Below are positions 13,401 through 24,645 of a stretch of 64,000 bases of DNA, in pieces. This DNA comes from Viscum album. Taxonomy: Eukaryota > Streptophyta > Magnoliopsida > Santalales > Viscaceae. The translations under genes were made by a program, and so were the position numbers. The number at the start of each line of letters is the position of its first letter. The stretch's first letter is position 1. The stretch lies in assembly GCA_963277665.1 (NCBI GenBank), contig OY728121.1:1651476062-1651540061 (forward strand), written 5' to 3'. Below the pieces are notes generated by a model that was not told the origin of the DNA, searched no databases, and saw only the letters and a program-made list of their open reading frames with translations.

Positions 13401-14036
13401 ATTATAATTTTTCAATATCATAAAATATGATGATTAAAAATTAAAGAATCAATACACATTTAACTAGTTGAACACTAGTAATATGATTTCTACATAAAAT
13501 CATTATTTAAATTATTATGCTTCATATATGTTAGTCACTAATTTTTTGGACTAAGGGTCCAATTATTTGATCACATATTGACGTGGACGAAATTAAATAG
13601 AGATGGAATGAGTTTAAAAATACACCTAATATTGAAAAAAGTATTACATATCAGGTAGTTTATAATTTATTATATATTGTAAAGGTGATTATTTATATTT
13701 ATTGGGTATTCATAATTGAAATTAATTATATAAAATGTATCATGTTATAAATACTTTTATCTCAAAACGATCATTTTCTCATGGTTACTAGGTATTTTTA
13801 TTGATTTGAAATGATAAATAACCTCCTAAAGTAATGTGTTGAGTTATATATAATTTTATATCATGTAAGGGTATCATGATATGTGATGTTATTTTATTAT
13901 TAGAATGACTATAATATTATACATGATATTATGAATACTATATGTGAAACATAGAATTTATTAATTTTGAAATAAGTAAACACTTAAAATATAGACTATG
14001 TTTTCAATGTATATCACATGAAAGATAATATGTTCA
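13401..14036. other. AT-rich stretch, probably worn LTR of the preceding copia relic
   Basis: No coding phase or clear motif. It follows directly from the putative LTR start at 13185 and may be its continuation. Confidence 0.3.
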
Positions 14037-14099
14037 TTGAAATACCATGAGATCTATTCTGGTCTTACATCTCCATTAACTGAGGGTGGGGAGAAACCT

Positions 14100-14380
14100 A
14101 TCTTGAGAACCTTCATAATGTTATACCATTCATTTCAAATACATATAGATTATATATCACTATTTGGTTGGATATATTTTAGATCATGTCACCAGTTAGT
14201 GATGTACCAAATTGGGTTTTCCTACAAATGTGACGAGTAAGTACATATAAGCATTGGATTTGATTAGAATGAATGAATTCATGACAATTATTAGTTGACA
14301 GGCATGTGAAGTGCTTTTGTAATTGGATGATGGAAATGGGTCGTGCTCATATACTAGAATAATTTCATCTGATGTATTCA
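14100..14380 (+). pseudogene. Fragment of a Ty3/gypsy reverse transcriptase (weak)
   Basis: In the frame of the open run 14037-14240, the words YHSFQIHID, then FGWIYFRSCHQLVMY line up with the YPLP.IDD and FS.IDLRSGYHQ..M segments of gypsy reverse transcriptases, allowing short deletions. About 160 bp later VLIY* (14341-14358) fits the DDILIYS segment with a stop at the Ser codon. The spacing between blocks is shorter than in intact enzymes, so parts must be deleted. The catalytic Asp pair is not preserved. It is probably a chromovirus fragment, lying 5' of LTR copy 1. Confidence 0.38.
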
Positions 14381-14419
14381 AATTATGGCTCATAACATTT
14401 TACTGAATCATGAATGTAT

Positions 14420-15300
14420 GAAATAGTAATTTTTTATGTTGGGTAATTTGTGATAGAATCCCATCACAAAATCGATGTTGTGATAGAGATCCATTTATAA
14501 TTACCCATGGAATAAAATGATGATGTAACTGGTTTTATTTTTTGATCTAAAGGAAGAATTTTTTATGAAATATATTTTTATCATGCCACTAATGAATTTA
14601 TTAATTATATTCTGTAAAAACATTATTAATATTTGTGATAGAACTAGATACCTATCAAAATATTTTTTGGAGATAGAAAAAAAGTCCATCAGTTACACCT
14701 TTCTAGGATACAGAGTTAATCCCATCATATAAAAATATAAATTATATAAATTATATAAATTATAAAATATAAAATTTAATAATAATAAATTTATTTTTGT
14801 TGGAAAATAAATAATCAAAATAAAATAATGAATAAATAAAATAAAAATATATATAACCATTTATTATAAGATAATAATTCATAAAAATAAAATATGGTTA
14901 TCAACATAATATCAAATAATCATTTTGGGGTTGGGGATTATTTGGAGGGTCAGGTTGACTTAACTTCATGTTACAAAACCAAAATTTAGAATCGTACTCT
15001 TTATAACTTTCTTGACATGAAACTCTAAGAATTAAGCAAACCACAATATACAATTAAAATGTTATTATTTATAGTCAAAATTATCTCAATTTCATTAGAT
15101 TAATGTGTATTAAAATGATTAAACCCATTTTGAAAAATATTTATAATGCTTTTATAAAATATATTGATCAATAATAAATAATAAGTGAATTTTTTAAAAA
15201 AAATATTTTATACTTCAAATATATGTTTTCTTTAATAATGGTTTGTAATAAATTTTTAATCGAATTATACTTATTTTTTTCTTTTTAATATATGAATATT
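14420..15300. other. AT-rich stretch with a G-rich patch near 14925-14955
   Basis: The patch TTTTGGGGTTGGGGATT at 14924-14940 is purine/G-rich and could be a polypurine tract. No LTR start could be tied to it. The remainder holds nothing recognisable. Confidence 0.3.
14736..14764. repeat. Short tandem repeat, about three units of ATATAAATT
   Basis: A run of near-identical 9-bp ATAAATTAT-type units lies in plain AT-rich DNA. It is a simple slippage product. Confidence 0.7.
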
Positions 15301-18100
15301 TATGAAATTAGTATTCTTATTTAAATAATCATATAAATATTATCTAAAGGATAAATATTTGTATTTTTTTGAAATGATTGATTTTGTAGTTAATAGTGAA
15401 AATACAAAATTTTCAAAAACATTAAATTATTTTCATTAATTTAAGTATTTTAAAATTACCATAATATTATTTTTTGGTATTAAATATTCATATATACTAT
15501 TTATTTAGAATAATCGTATTTAATTTATTTGACTCTATAATATTCAATATTTTGACATAAGTAGATTTTTATTATTAAAAATTAATTTTTTTAAAAAAAT
15601 TCATTTTATATATTTATATTAATATTGATTTATAATAATTATATAAGTTTAGTCATGAAAAATATATATCATACTTTTAATGATGATGTTCAAATTTGAA
15701 TTAAAGGTTTCTTTTATTTTATGTCACTTTGAATAGTTACAATGGTAAAAAATTATCACCTTGGTAATGGTAAAATGAGTAAAAAAATTAAAACTATGAG
15801 ATAAGCTATCAAAATAATCACAACACATTCCATTTTTTAATTATATTAGATACATTTTAAAATATACACCCCAAATTCGAATTGATGGGATTTTGGATCT
15901 TTTTCCCCTTATTATGGTGTTTATCGTATTCTTAGCAGGGAAAAATCAAAAATTTCACTCCATTGATTTTAATTTATTTTATATGTTAACGTAGGGTGTA
16001 TTATATTCTACGAATGAATATAAAAATTTATGTTTAAAATATTAATTTTATTATTTCAACGTATTTTTAATTTTTAGTAATGGTATAATTACACTAAAAT
16101 CCAACACGCCACTTAAGACACTATAAGAAACCTAGATCAATAAATCCCTGATAATGTAATATCTATAAATATCCCTGAATTATAGGATCTTATCTTCATA
16201 TAATACAATATCAAGGGTCCTTAATAAGGGACTTAAAAGAAATCTACTAAGAAGAGGTAATCATATTTTTCTGACTCTTTTACGTTTATTTATTATTTAC
16301 ATTCCACTAAATCTATTGTAAACATCCTAAAATAATAACTATAGTGTCATAAAAATTCTTAGATATTATTATTCTAATCAAAAAAATATTTTCCATCACT
16401 TTTCCTTCATATGTAAAATGTAAACATCATTCGTGCATATGTATGGCTTATCGTCTCAATGTAACGATGTAATTTTTTTGCATCACCATTTTATTTGTAC
16501 GGTAATAAAAATGTATGTAATAATTATATATTATATTTATGACATAATATTTTAAATAAATATATAAAATATCATTTACCAATAAAAATATTAATATTTT
16601 CAAAAAATTTAATTACACTTGTGCATACATGTTGACTACCACTTCTATGAAGCGATTTGATTTTTTTTTCATTTCCAATTTTCATGGATTATAATAAGTA
16701 TATATTTTATAAATTCATTTGATATATACGATATAATAATAATTCATATAGATGTGAATTATTATTTACCATTCATTTATTTTGTCTCTTGATATGTGAA
16801 ACCATCATCCATTTTTATGTATAACCTACCATCTACATGAAAAGTCAAAATATTTTTTTATATATCCACCATTAAATATTGGTTATAATAAATTATTGAA
16901 TGAATAAATATTAAATTTAAACCATTAACACAATTTCATATATGATTAAAATAAAAAATATAGATAAGAACTTTATCATTTTTTATAGAACATTCATTAG
17001 AAAAAATAGGAATTTAACACCAGAAACAGTGAGAATAAAGAATGATTCAAGACTAATGAGTGATAATAAGTTATAAGTGTATCTTATGTGATATTATAAA
17101 TATTAATATGGTATTTTTATTAATTACTAAAAAATATATAAAAACCATATACTAAAGATTATACTCTGTTAAAAAAAGTGGAAGCATGCGGTAATGTGTT
17201 TCATACCTCAATTTTCATTCATTAGGTTATACTTCAACTTAATTGAAAATGGTAGGACACAATTATGTGTGAAATGACATCATATAGCTTTATGTTTTTT
17301 ATCCATTTTTTTTATTTTTATGTTTTATATATATTCAATTCAATTATTAATTCACACATCATTTATACGATCACTGTAAGGGATCCCATCTCAATTTCAA
17401 CTCCATTTTTTCATTTTTTATAATATTCACATTATTTATTTTATATAATGTAAATACTAATTTTTTTTAATTTAATAATAATATTTATTTTTTAATAAAT
17501 ATTAATGTTACAATTATTTTTTACTCATTTATGGGTTTACAATTTAAATGGTATCAAATATGAATTAATTTATTTGGCAATCACATTTTTTTAGAATTAA
17601 TCTTCCCTTCATTGGAGGAATAATATAATATAAACATAAAATGTAAATTGAGTTTATTATATTCTGTACATTTAATGATTATAATTATTTTGTTATGTGT
17701 TATCACATTTTTTTATTTAAATCAAGAAAATATTTTTAAAAATATAATATTGTCTTTTTTCTCTCTTAATCGAATGCATTTTTCTTCTATATCCATATTT
17801 TTTCAAAATTGTTTGAAAAAATTACTTTATATTCACTCAAAATATTTATTAATGTAATTTTATATTTTTATTTACTATTTAAATTGTTTTTGTGGAATCA
17901 TTAGATTTTTTTGAAATGTATATTTTCAAATTATTTTTAAAAATGATAAAGGGAATGATTATTTTTGAAGCATACAGTGTTAAAAGTAAAATATTATTTC
18001 CCCAAAACCTATTAATATTTAAAATAATTATGAAACTAAAAACATTGATGATTTGGTATGAAATTGTTTTTGTGTAATATAATATATTGTAATAACCATT
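15300..18100 (+). mobile_element. Chromovirus-like LTR, copy 1 (right end missing)
   Basis: This block is collinear with 27.4-30.85 kb in the same direction. Anchors are GGTAATGGTAAAA (15763/27954), AGTGGTAATCAT-type (16255/29083), CTTGTGCATACATG / TTTGTGCGTACATG (16618/29440), GATATTATAAATATTAATATGG (17090/29906) and ATTCACTCAAAA(T/G)ATTTATTA (17831/30636). Anchor spacing is about 12.2 kb at the left and 12.8 kb from 16.2 kb on, so copy 2 carries roughly 640 extra bases near 28.2-28.85 kb. The last kilobase of copy 2, including the conserved palindrome block and the ...GTTACA end, has no counterpart here. Copy 1 stops near 18.1 kb against Sirevirus internal sequence. No open frame inside is meaningful. 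Confidence 0.65.
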
Positions 18101-18594
18101 CAATTAACATAGAGAGAAATATAAATTTTTAAATAAGATGCATGTCATTTCTACTCATTTTAAATATAAATTTACTTTATAAAAAATAAAGTAATTCCTA
18201 ATTATTGAAACAAATAAATGAACCCAAAATTTACAATCATATTAAAAATAAGGGTTTATAAAGTCATAGAAATGGTAATGAAACTGTGACTAGGATTCTT
18301 AGAAAATAACACAAATCCATGTATGTCGCGGGAATTGGTTAGCTTCCTGGTCGAAGGTGAATATATAAGAATAAATTTTTTCCTATATTTAATTCATATA
18401 AATATATTATAATTTTTTAATATAGACATAAAAAATGTTCCTGTCAAAAGTTACAAATTATGTTTATGGAAAAATGTTTAAATATCGTCAGATTCAAAAA
18501 TATTTTCTTACTACAATTTATGGATATAGGAAATTATGTGTCAAAAATTTAGTTCTCATAATATTGTATATAGGTTACCTTCATTAATAGTACT

Positions 18595-18790
18595 GGGAAG
18601 AAATTATCATATATAAATAATGGATGTCATAGAATCATGATGGAGGACTACTCATGTTTTATGAACCATATCATGGTGAATTGTGGACATATAACATTTG
18701 GTTAATACACCAATGGAAAAATAATTGTACATAGTCAAATTAAAAATCCTATCATGGTTTTAATTTCTGAACTCTTATTTTTAATGTATT
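18595..18790 (+). pseudogene. Sirevirus-type copia: aspartic protease region of pol (decayed)
   Basis: From 18610 one frame reads YINNGCHRIM, which aligns with the WYLDSGCSRHMTG protease signature of plant Sireviruses. The family's catalytic Asp-Ser-Gly is Asn-Asn-Gly here, so the enzyme would be inactive. In the same frame ITFG follows 27 codons later (18691-18702), at the spacing of the VTFG segment, and then NGKII. In the family this aspartic protease cuts the gag-pol polyprotein in virus-like particles. The gag zinc-knuckle region expected just upstream is not readable, and LTR copy 1 starts only about 500 bp before. This points to loss of the 5' half of the element. Confidence 0.7.
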
Positions 18791-18959
18791 AAGTAAAATA
18801 TTCATACCAATATAGATTTTTTTTATGATTTTAATAATGTAAAATTTTATATTTCTTCATTTAAAATTTTTATTATAATATTGTTTCTTTACTTTTTTTG
18901 TTATGATTATACTTATGATATAGTTTTTTATTTGTATTTTATCAATCTATTTCTCATTT

Positions 18960-19900
18960 GATAGAATTTAAAAAAATATATTGTTTATGTATAAGGATAC
19001 AAGTCATATAAAACCTTCAATATATTATAATTGTCATTAGGAATTGATTTTTTAATGATCTTACTAAACAATAATTCCCAAAGTCAATAGTCTTCAACCC
19101 ATGTCAAAAAGGGAAACAACTGAAGATCTCTTTCAATGAAAATAAATATTTCACTCTCTCAACCCCTAGAGTTGGTTCACATTGACATGATCATACATTA
19201 TAGTGTTTATAGCATAAATGGGTAGCACTTTGTTTCTACTCTTATAAATGATATTTCTATATACACATTGGTATTGTTTTTAGCTCAAAAATGTTAATCT
19301 TGTTCATATTTTTCAAAAAATGAAAAATCTATAGAAGATTAAAGTTAACTTACTATTAAGACATCAAGGAGTGATCAGGGCCATGATATAATCAATAAAT
19401 ATTTTTAATAAATATTTGAAAAAAAATCAATATAACTACATTTTTCTTCTCCATGGAATCCACAATATAATAAAATTTTAAAATGAATAAGTAAAACTCT
19501 TGATGTGATTATTTGGATAATGATAAATGAGTATGGCATACATATTTATTTTTTTGAAGAATCTATGAATAAAACATTCTATATTATCAATATGGTTCCC
19601 ATTATACAACTTCTAATGAAAAATAAATATGATATTTCAAATGGATGAAAACCAAAAGTAAATTACGTTAGAGATTTTTCATAGAATTCATTTCTTCTCA
19701 ATGAAAAAGATAATTTATCTAAATTTTCATCCAAATGTGATAACATAATTTCCCCAGTTATTTTACCACCATTAAATCATATAGAGTATCCAATAAAATA
19801 GTTAATATCTTGGAAGAATCGATACATGTATAATTTGATGAAATATGTCCACATTATCTCAAGATCACTTTATAAAGCTATAAGGATGATATTTCAAACA
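18960..19900 (+). pseudogene. Sirevirus-type copia: integrase region of pol (decayed)
   Basis: Integrase joins element cDNA to the host genome. Here CQKGKQLKISF at 19102-19134 is the zinc-finger end of the GAG-pre-integrase domain. After a one-base frame change PLELVHIDM (19164-19190) marks the start of the catalytic core. The family's following Gly-Gly-Ser-Arg segment reads INGST (19216 onward). Further matches, each in a different frame, are a SMNKTFYIINMVP stretch (19564-19602) for the NTA.YILNRVP segment and a VNYVRDFS-like stretch (about 19660-19683) for the HLRVFG segment. There are many stops. The catalytic Asp of HIDM is kept; the other two acidic residues are not confidently located. 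It continues in the same direction into the RT region. Confidence 0.8.
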
Positions 19901-20039
19901 TGAATATTGGCACCTCAACCAATCCTAATGATGGTTATATGAAATCTATTGTAGAAAAATGACCTAAATTCAAATAACTATTAAAAATATAACATAACAA
20001 TGAAAATTAACTACTATGTAATTATATTCCTATATCCAT

Positions 20040-20165
20040 TATGATTCATAGAGGCCATCCCTTAGAGTTTGTAGATGGAGATCTAGATAATGGAACTCAT
20101 AGTAGAAAATATCTTAAACACTATGTTGAAAATCAATAATTTTTTGAAAACATAAACCTAATAAT
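20040..20165 (+). pseudogene. Sirevirus-type integrase/RT linker segment
   Basis: In one frame from 20053 the sequence reads GHPLEFVDGDLDNGTHSRK and goes on to a Tyr-Val-Glu-Asn word. This corresponds to the conserved HP.E...GD...GV.TR linker that joins integrase and reverse transcriptase in Sireviruses. One in-frame stop follows. Its position, 150 bp before the RT start and after the integrase, supports the element assignment. Confidence 0.7.
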
Positions 20166-20289
20166 ATAATTGTTTAAATAAATAAGTATTTTTTTCTAAT
20201 TTATATGTAAGTATAATTAATAATTTTTATTAAAAACAATTCTAAAAAATAGTTGAATGGCCTAAAAAATTATCATCAATTTGATAAAA

Positions 20290-20760
20290 TGTGTTTTTAG
20301 GAACTAGTTTTATGATTTTAAATATAAATTTAGAATTAAATCTACAGTTCAAACACATGGATATATTCATATGTAGGGTATTGACAATGATGCTAAATTT
20401 AAAAAATTAGTTTGACATAAATCCATTATTATTGTACTTCCCTATGTATAGAATATGAATTTCAAATTACATCAAACACATTTCAAGAGTTCCTTATTAA
20501 ATTAATATATAGATGATTATGTTTTATTAGAAATACCCCATGGACTTCAAATCCCTCCTTTTCAAATCAGGTGTTCATATAAAAAAAAAATATTTTTCAT
20601 AACAAGCATCTAGAGGTCAGTATTATATGATCATAACATTAAATGGTTTTACAACTTTTTTCAATGATAGTAATTTATTTATTAAAGAAATTTATAATTA
20701 ATTTTTAATTGTTCCAAATTATGTTGATGATATTATTTAAAGATCAACATATAAATTCTA
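20290..20760 (+). pseudogene. Sirevirus-type copia: reverse transcriptase (decayed, RNase H not found)
   Basis: From 20294 one frame reads VFRN, then KFRIKSTVQTHGY and LHQTHFKSSLLN (about 20465-20500) followed by the YIDDYVLLEIPHGL segment. These line up with the VFRNKLDE, NKARLVAQGY, LYQMDVKSAFLNG and EEVYVEQPPGF blocks. The ASRGQYY word near 20612 corresponds to QAPRAWY. FLIVPNYVDDII at 20702-20737 is the catalytic box, with both Asp residues kept, followed by a stop. The family's strongly conserved FGST after the box reads *RST. Reverse transcriptase copies element RNA into DNA. Downstream RNase H motifs are absent; a possible MITE starts about 80 bp later. This is the best-preserved copia domain of the window. 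Confidence 0.85.
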
Positions 20761-20837
20761 ATAATAAAAGTTCTATTAAAATGTCTAAAAATGTATCTTA
20801 ATCTAATATTAAACCCATTGATATACAACGTCACTTG

Positions 20838-21060
20838 TTGAGAGAAAATAACCTAAAAGATATATCACTTTAAAATTATTAAGATAATTAAATAATATTT
20901 CTAATATTTTGATAAATCCACTAAAATAATATAGATTAAATAATATAAAATATTATTTAAGTAATATTATTTTAATTAAAAAATAATTATTGTTTTATTT
21001 TAGTATTTTTATAAATTTTTTTCTAATATATAATGTATTCTCTTAGTTATTTTCTCCAAA
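20838..21060. mobile_element. Possible MITE, about 220 bp, AT-rich with imperfect terminal inverted repeats
   Basis: TTGAGAGAAAATAACCTAA at the left end (20839-20857) and TTAGTTATTTTCTCC at the right end (21043-21057) are inverted relative to each other, with one insertion. The interior is almost pure A/T. It lies just after the reverse transcriptase, where RNase H would be expected. Target-site duplication is not clear. Chance in such AT-rich DNA is possible. Confidence 0.3.
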
Positions 21061-21429
21061 TATATCATTTGGATTTAAAAATATTTTTAATATATACATC
21101 ATCCTTCCCTTTCTTTACTATTCTAAAAATACATAAATGAATTAAATTTAAAATAGAATTGGAAACACCACACTGCCTTCTAATTTGAACCAAACCCTCA
21201 TTTCATCCCCCTTTCAGACCATTCATCACAAAATTACTTTATTCTATAATCATAAATATCAATATTATGTTGTATAAATGAAGATATTTTTCTTTGAAGA
21301 TGATCTGAAATAATATATAGTCCTAGAGGTCAGTTCATAAAAATCATTCAACCGTACTAATATACATTTTCATTCATGTAATGTAATTAAATAATGTGAA
21401 ATAAAAACCTAATGGTTCAGGATCAGTTG

Positions 21430-22280
21430 TTACTTGGAATAAATATTAATTCTTTATCAAAGAAGGACATGTTGGTTCTTGGATGAAAATATCCCCTTCT
21501 ATTCATTCCTAGTAAACGTGTTTTACCTCAATATTGTTTTTGAATCTGTTGAAGAAGTATATGTGATTAGGAATTTTATTGATGATCATGAGTGTGTTAT
21601 AACTTCAATCATTTGGGATGGTTTTTTAAGAGTTATACATCATAGAGATTATTGAAAATATAATACATTATCTCATATAAACTGTCACAAATTTGATTTT
21701 GGGAATGAACTGGAAGATTTTACAGATGACTGAACCAATTAGAGACTTCATTAAAATTAGATTAGTGAAGAGTGTAGGTTGTTAATAATGTTTATTCAGA
21801 ACTCTATATTCCCAAAAAGGAGATACATTAGCTCAATAAGTTATCAGGATAATTTTCATTCTAAACATTATTTATGTTGGATTTAAAATCATTCTTCTTA
21901 AATTATTTGTGTGGAATATGTTATACATTATAAAACCGTTGATGATATTCAATACTCTTCAATTAAAAATGCATTTTTCTATAATTTGTGAACCTAAAAG
22001 ATAAATTATTCTTGGAGTACCAATATATATTTATTATCGTGTTTTCTATTTAAATAAGACCACTTTACTATAGAAGATAATCTTATTTAATACCTGGAAA
22101 GGATGGGGATAAATTTTGAGGAAAGATGATTTTATAAAATCAATTTAATCTAAAATCATACTTGACCAGGTGATACCATTTATTATGATTTGAAACTTGA
22201 TGAGGATTTTGAGGATAATTATTTTTCTTGATGAAAATTATTCTTCACCTACTATAGATAAAACTGAGTAACAAAGTCGT
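21430..22280 (+). pseudogene. Sirevirus env-like / plant transposon protein domain (decayed)
   Basis: Sireviruses such as SIRE1 carry an extra frame after pol, often called env-like. Here 21760-21960 reads, with small frame changes, CRLLIMFIQNSIFPKRRY, ISSISYQDN and a VIHYKTVDD word. This resembles the conserved part of that domain (a C/NRLLHY... (L/F)P(K/R)RG(H/N) block, then a D-rich leucine stretch, then a methionine/histidine segment). The upstream stretch 21530-21620 (EEVYVIRNFIDD) may correspond to the LVREFYANL block. The role in the element is unknown and it is not needed for transposition in most copia lineages. The assignment rests on one readable block and on its correct place between RT and 3' LTR. 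Confidence 0.45.
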
Positions 22281-22859
22281 GCATATAAATAGAGTATCGG
22301 TGTATCTCATATTCATGAGGTTATAAGTGAGGTGAAACCTATAAGAGAAGAGTTATCTCCTTCACATATAGTTAGAGTGATTTTTGTTGTTGTTGAAACT
22401 ATAAGGGAACCTAATTTTTTTCAATTAATGAAATATCTATTTATTTTATTTTATTCCATTGTACCATTGTTTTATTAATTATATTATATTCATTAACACA
22501 TAAATATACCAACATTATTAAAAAATTTATATCCTAAAGGGTGTATAAATGTATGGAATATAATTAAAATATTTCAAATTAATAAATTGGTCATGATAAT
22601 CCTTTTTTGATTAATATTAACAGTAGATTTTAATATTTAATTCTTCATATTCAATATTTTCATATAGATATTTATGAAATTATTTTTGATTATTAAAAAT
22701 GTATACAATGTATGATAATTACAGTAATTACTTATATTTATATTCTCAAATAATTTTTATATTCTTTTCATCCAATATTACATTTTATGTAAGATAACTA
22801 TTTATTTCTAAAAAAAGAAATTATTTTATATCTTCAATTAAATGTGATGTTTCTTCATA

Positions 22860-24645
22860 CATTTAATTGATTATAAGTCTGAGTAATAGAAATTATACGA
22901 AGAACCAGATCGACCACATGATCGAGGCATTGACTGTATGACTATTTGATCGACAATAGAGGATATATGGAAAACTCAATAAATTGAATTAAAAAAAGAG
23001 AATAAAATATAAGTCTCAAGTGACCATGACATGTATTTTAAAAATAGATGTATCAACTATAAGTAAGGTTGGATAGAACATAGAAGAATTTATCAATGGA
23101 AATTGTATTTGGAATTGACAATGTATATTTCCAAAATCTCAAATGTTGATGGATTGAAAACTTTTTGATTTACAATCAACCGTTCATTGGAGGAAGTAAA
23201 TGTTCAACGATGTTGTTCAGGTTGAAAAAGTATAAGGTCGTTGATAATATGTATTAAGTGATTGATTTTCATTTTAACTGATCAACCACAAGTAATAGGT
23301 GATTGACCATATGATCACATGATCAACCATTAGTATAAGAAGATTGATTGTAATTTAAACTACTCGGCTACAAGTTCATGTGATCTAAAATTCTTCATAA
23401 AGGGAATCCAACTAGATTTCTCACAAATTATTAATGTGACCATGGATGTGGATGCTGAAAACATAAAAATAACATGTCAGAAAATAATTATTATATAATT
23501 AAATACAATAATTCAACTAATCTTCTATTTAGAAATAAAAGTTGTTAAAATTTATTTTTTGAACCTGGATTTCATTCCAATGAATGTGGATATCCTATTA
23601 TGATTTTTAAAAGGATCATTTTGTACAAATATTATAGTTTTATAGTTTAATAAATATATAAAAAATTGATGGGAAGTATGACATAAAGATATCATGATTA
23701 AAAAAAAACAAAACTATGAACTAATCCTCTCTTTCAAACATCAATATCATTCTCTCCTCACATGAAAATCAATGAAAAATCAGTGAACATATGAGTGTTT
23801 TTCAACATAATTAATAAATATAAATATGATATATAGAATAGAATAATAACCTAATGAATAATAGAACTACATTTTATTGAAAATAAGATACTCTATCATA
23901 TCTTAATTCATTGTTCGTACATTTTTGAGCTGGGTGGGATTTGATATTGTATGTCTTCAGAACACTAGCTCATGCATTGAACAAGATATTTATGTACACA
24001 CTCTCTATCATTATTATTATTATATTCATAATGATTATTAATTGAGTAAGTGGTCACATGGACCGAACATCCGACATGTAGCTGTTATAATTTTAATTTC
24101 CCACATAGAACACTAGATGGAAGTATGTATAGCCTAGAGAGACTTGTGAACCGTTTTGTATAAAACATGATCTAGTGTGTGGATCAATTTATATTTTATT
24201 AATTTACAATGATTTGGTTGATTTTCAATTGGTGAGGACTACAAACATCTATGATACTTAACCTTTCATTTTATTCTATTTTGTGTTTTTCTATTTTGTA
24301 ATTCATTGTTTTTTAATATCAATGTTAGTTTTCAATTTCAATTTCAAACCACAACTTGTATAATTATCTATGATTTTGGTTTTATATAATATGTTTTATA
24401 CAATTATAAATATTATAAAATTTAGATATTTTTATTAACATTTTAACTGAGTTTTGATCATCCATCTATGAATATTTTTTTAATGATACAATTATAAACT
24501 TGAATTATATTAGTCATATTGGTATTATTTTATAAATTAATTGGAATTTTTATTCAATTTTTTTAATAGAAAATTTTAATTTGAAACCCAATTTAGCCCC
24601 CCTTATGGAGTTTCCCACTCTGACCAACACCAAGATTACTATTTT
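22860..24645 (+). mobile_element. Sirevirus-type LTR (probably 3' LTR of the relic at 18.6-22.3 kb)
   Basis: The right end contains AATTTAGCCCCCCTTATGGA (24591-24610), the worn form of the CC(T/A)ATTCACCCCCCTCTAGG signature near the right end of many copia LTRs. The left part has repeated GATCGACC / GATCAACCA words (22905-22935, 23277-23330), as is common in Sirevirus LTRs. 24060-24200 is less AT-rich, as in a promoter/R region. The exact start is not defined and could be anywhere between 22.5 and 22.9 kb. No primer-binding site follows, which favours a 3' LTR. Confidence 0.5.

Noticed and set aside
18318..18360. GC-richer word GTCGCGGGAATTGG as a primer-binding site
   Set aside because: It could not be matched to the 3' end of a plant tRNA, including initiator methionine, from memory of the usual TGGTATCAGAGC type.
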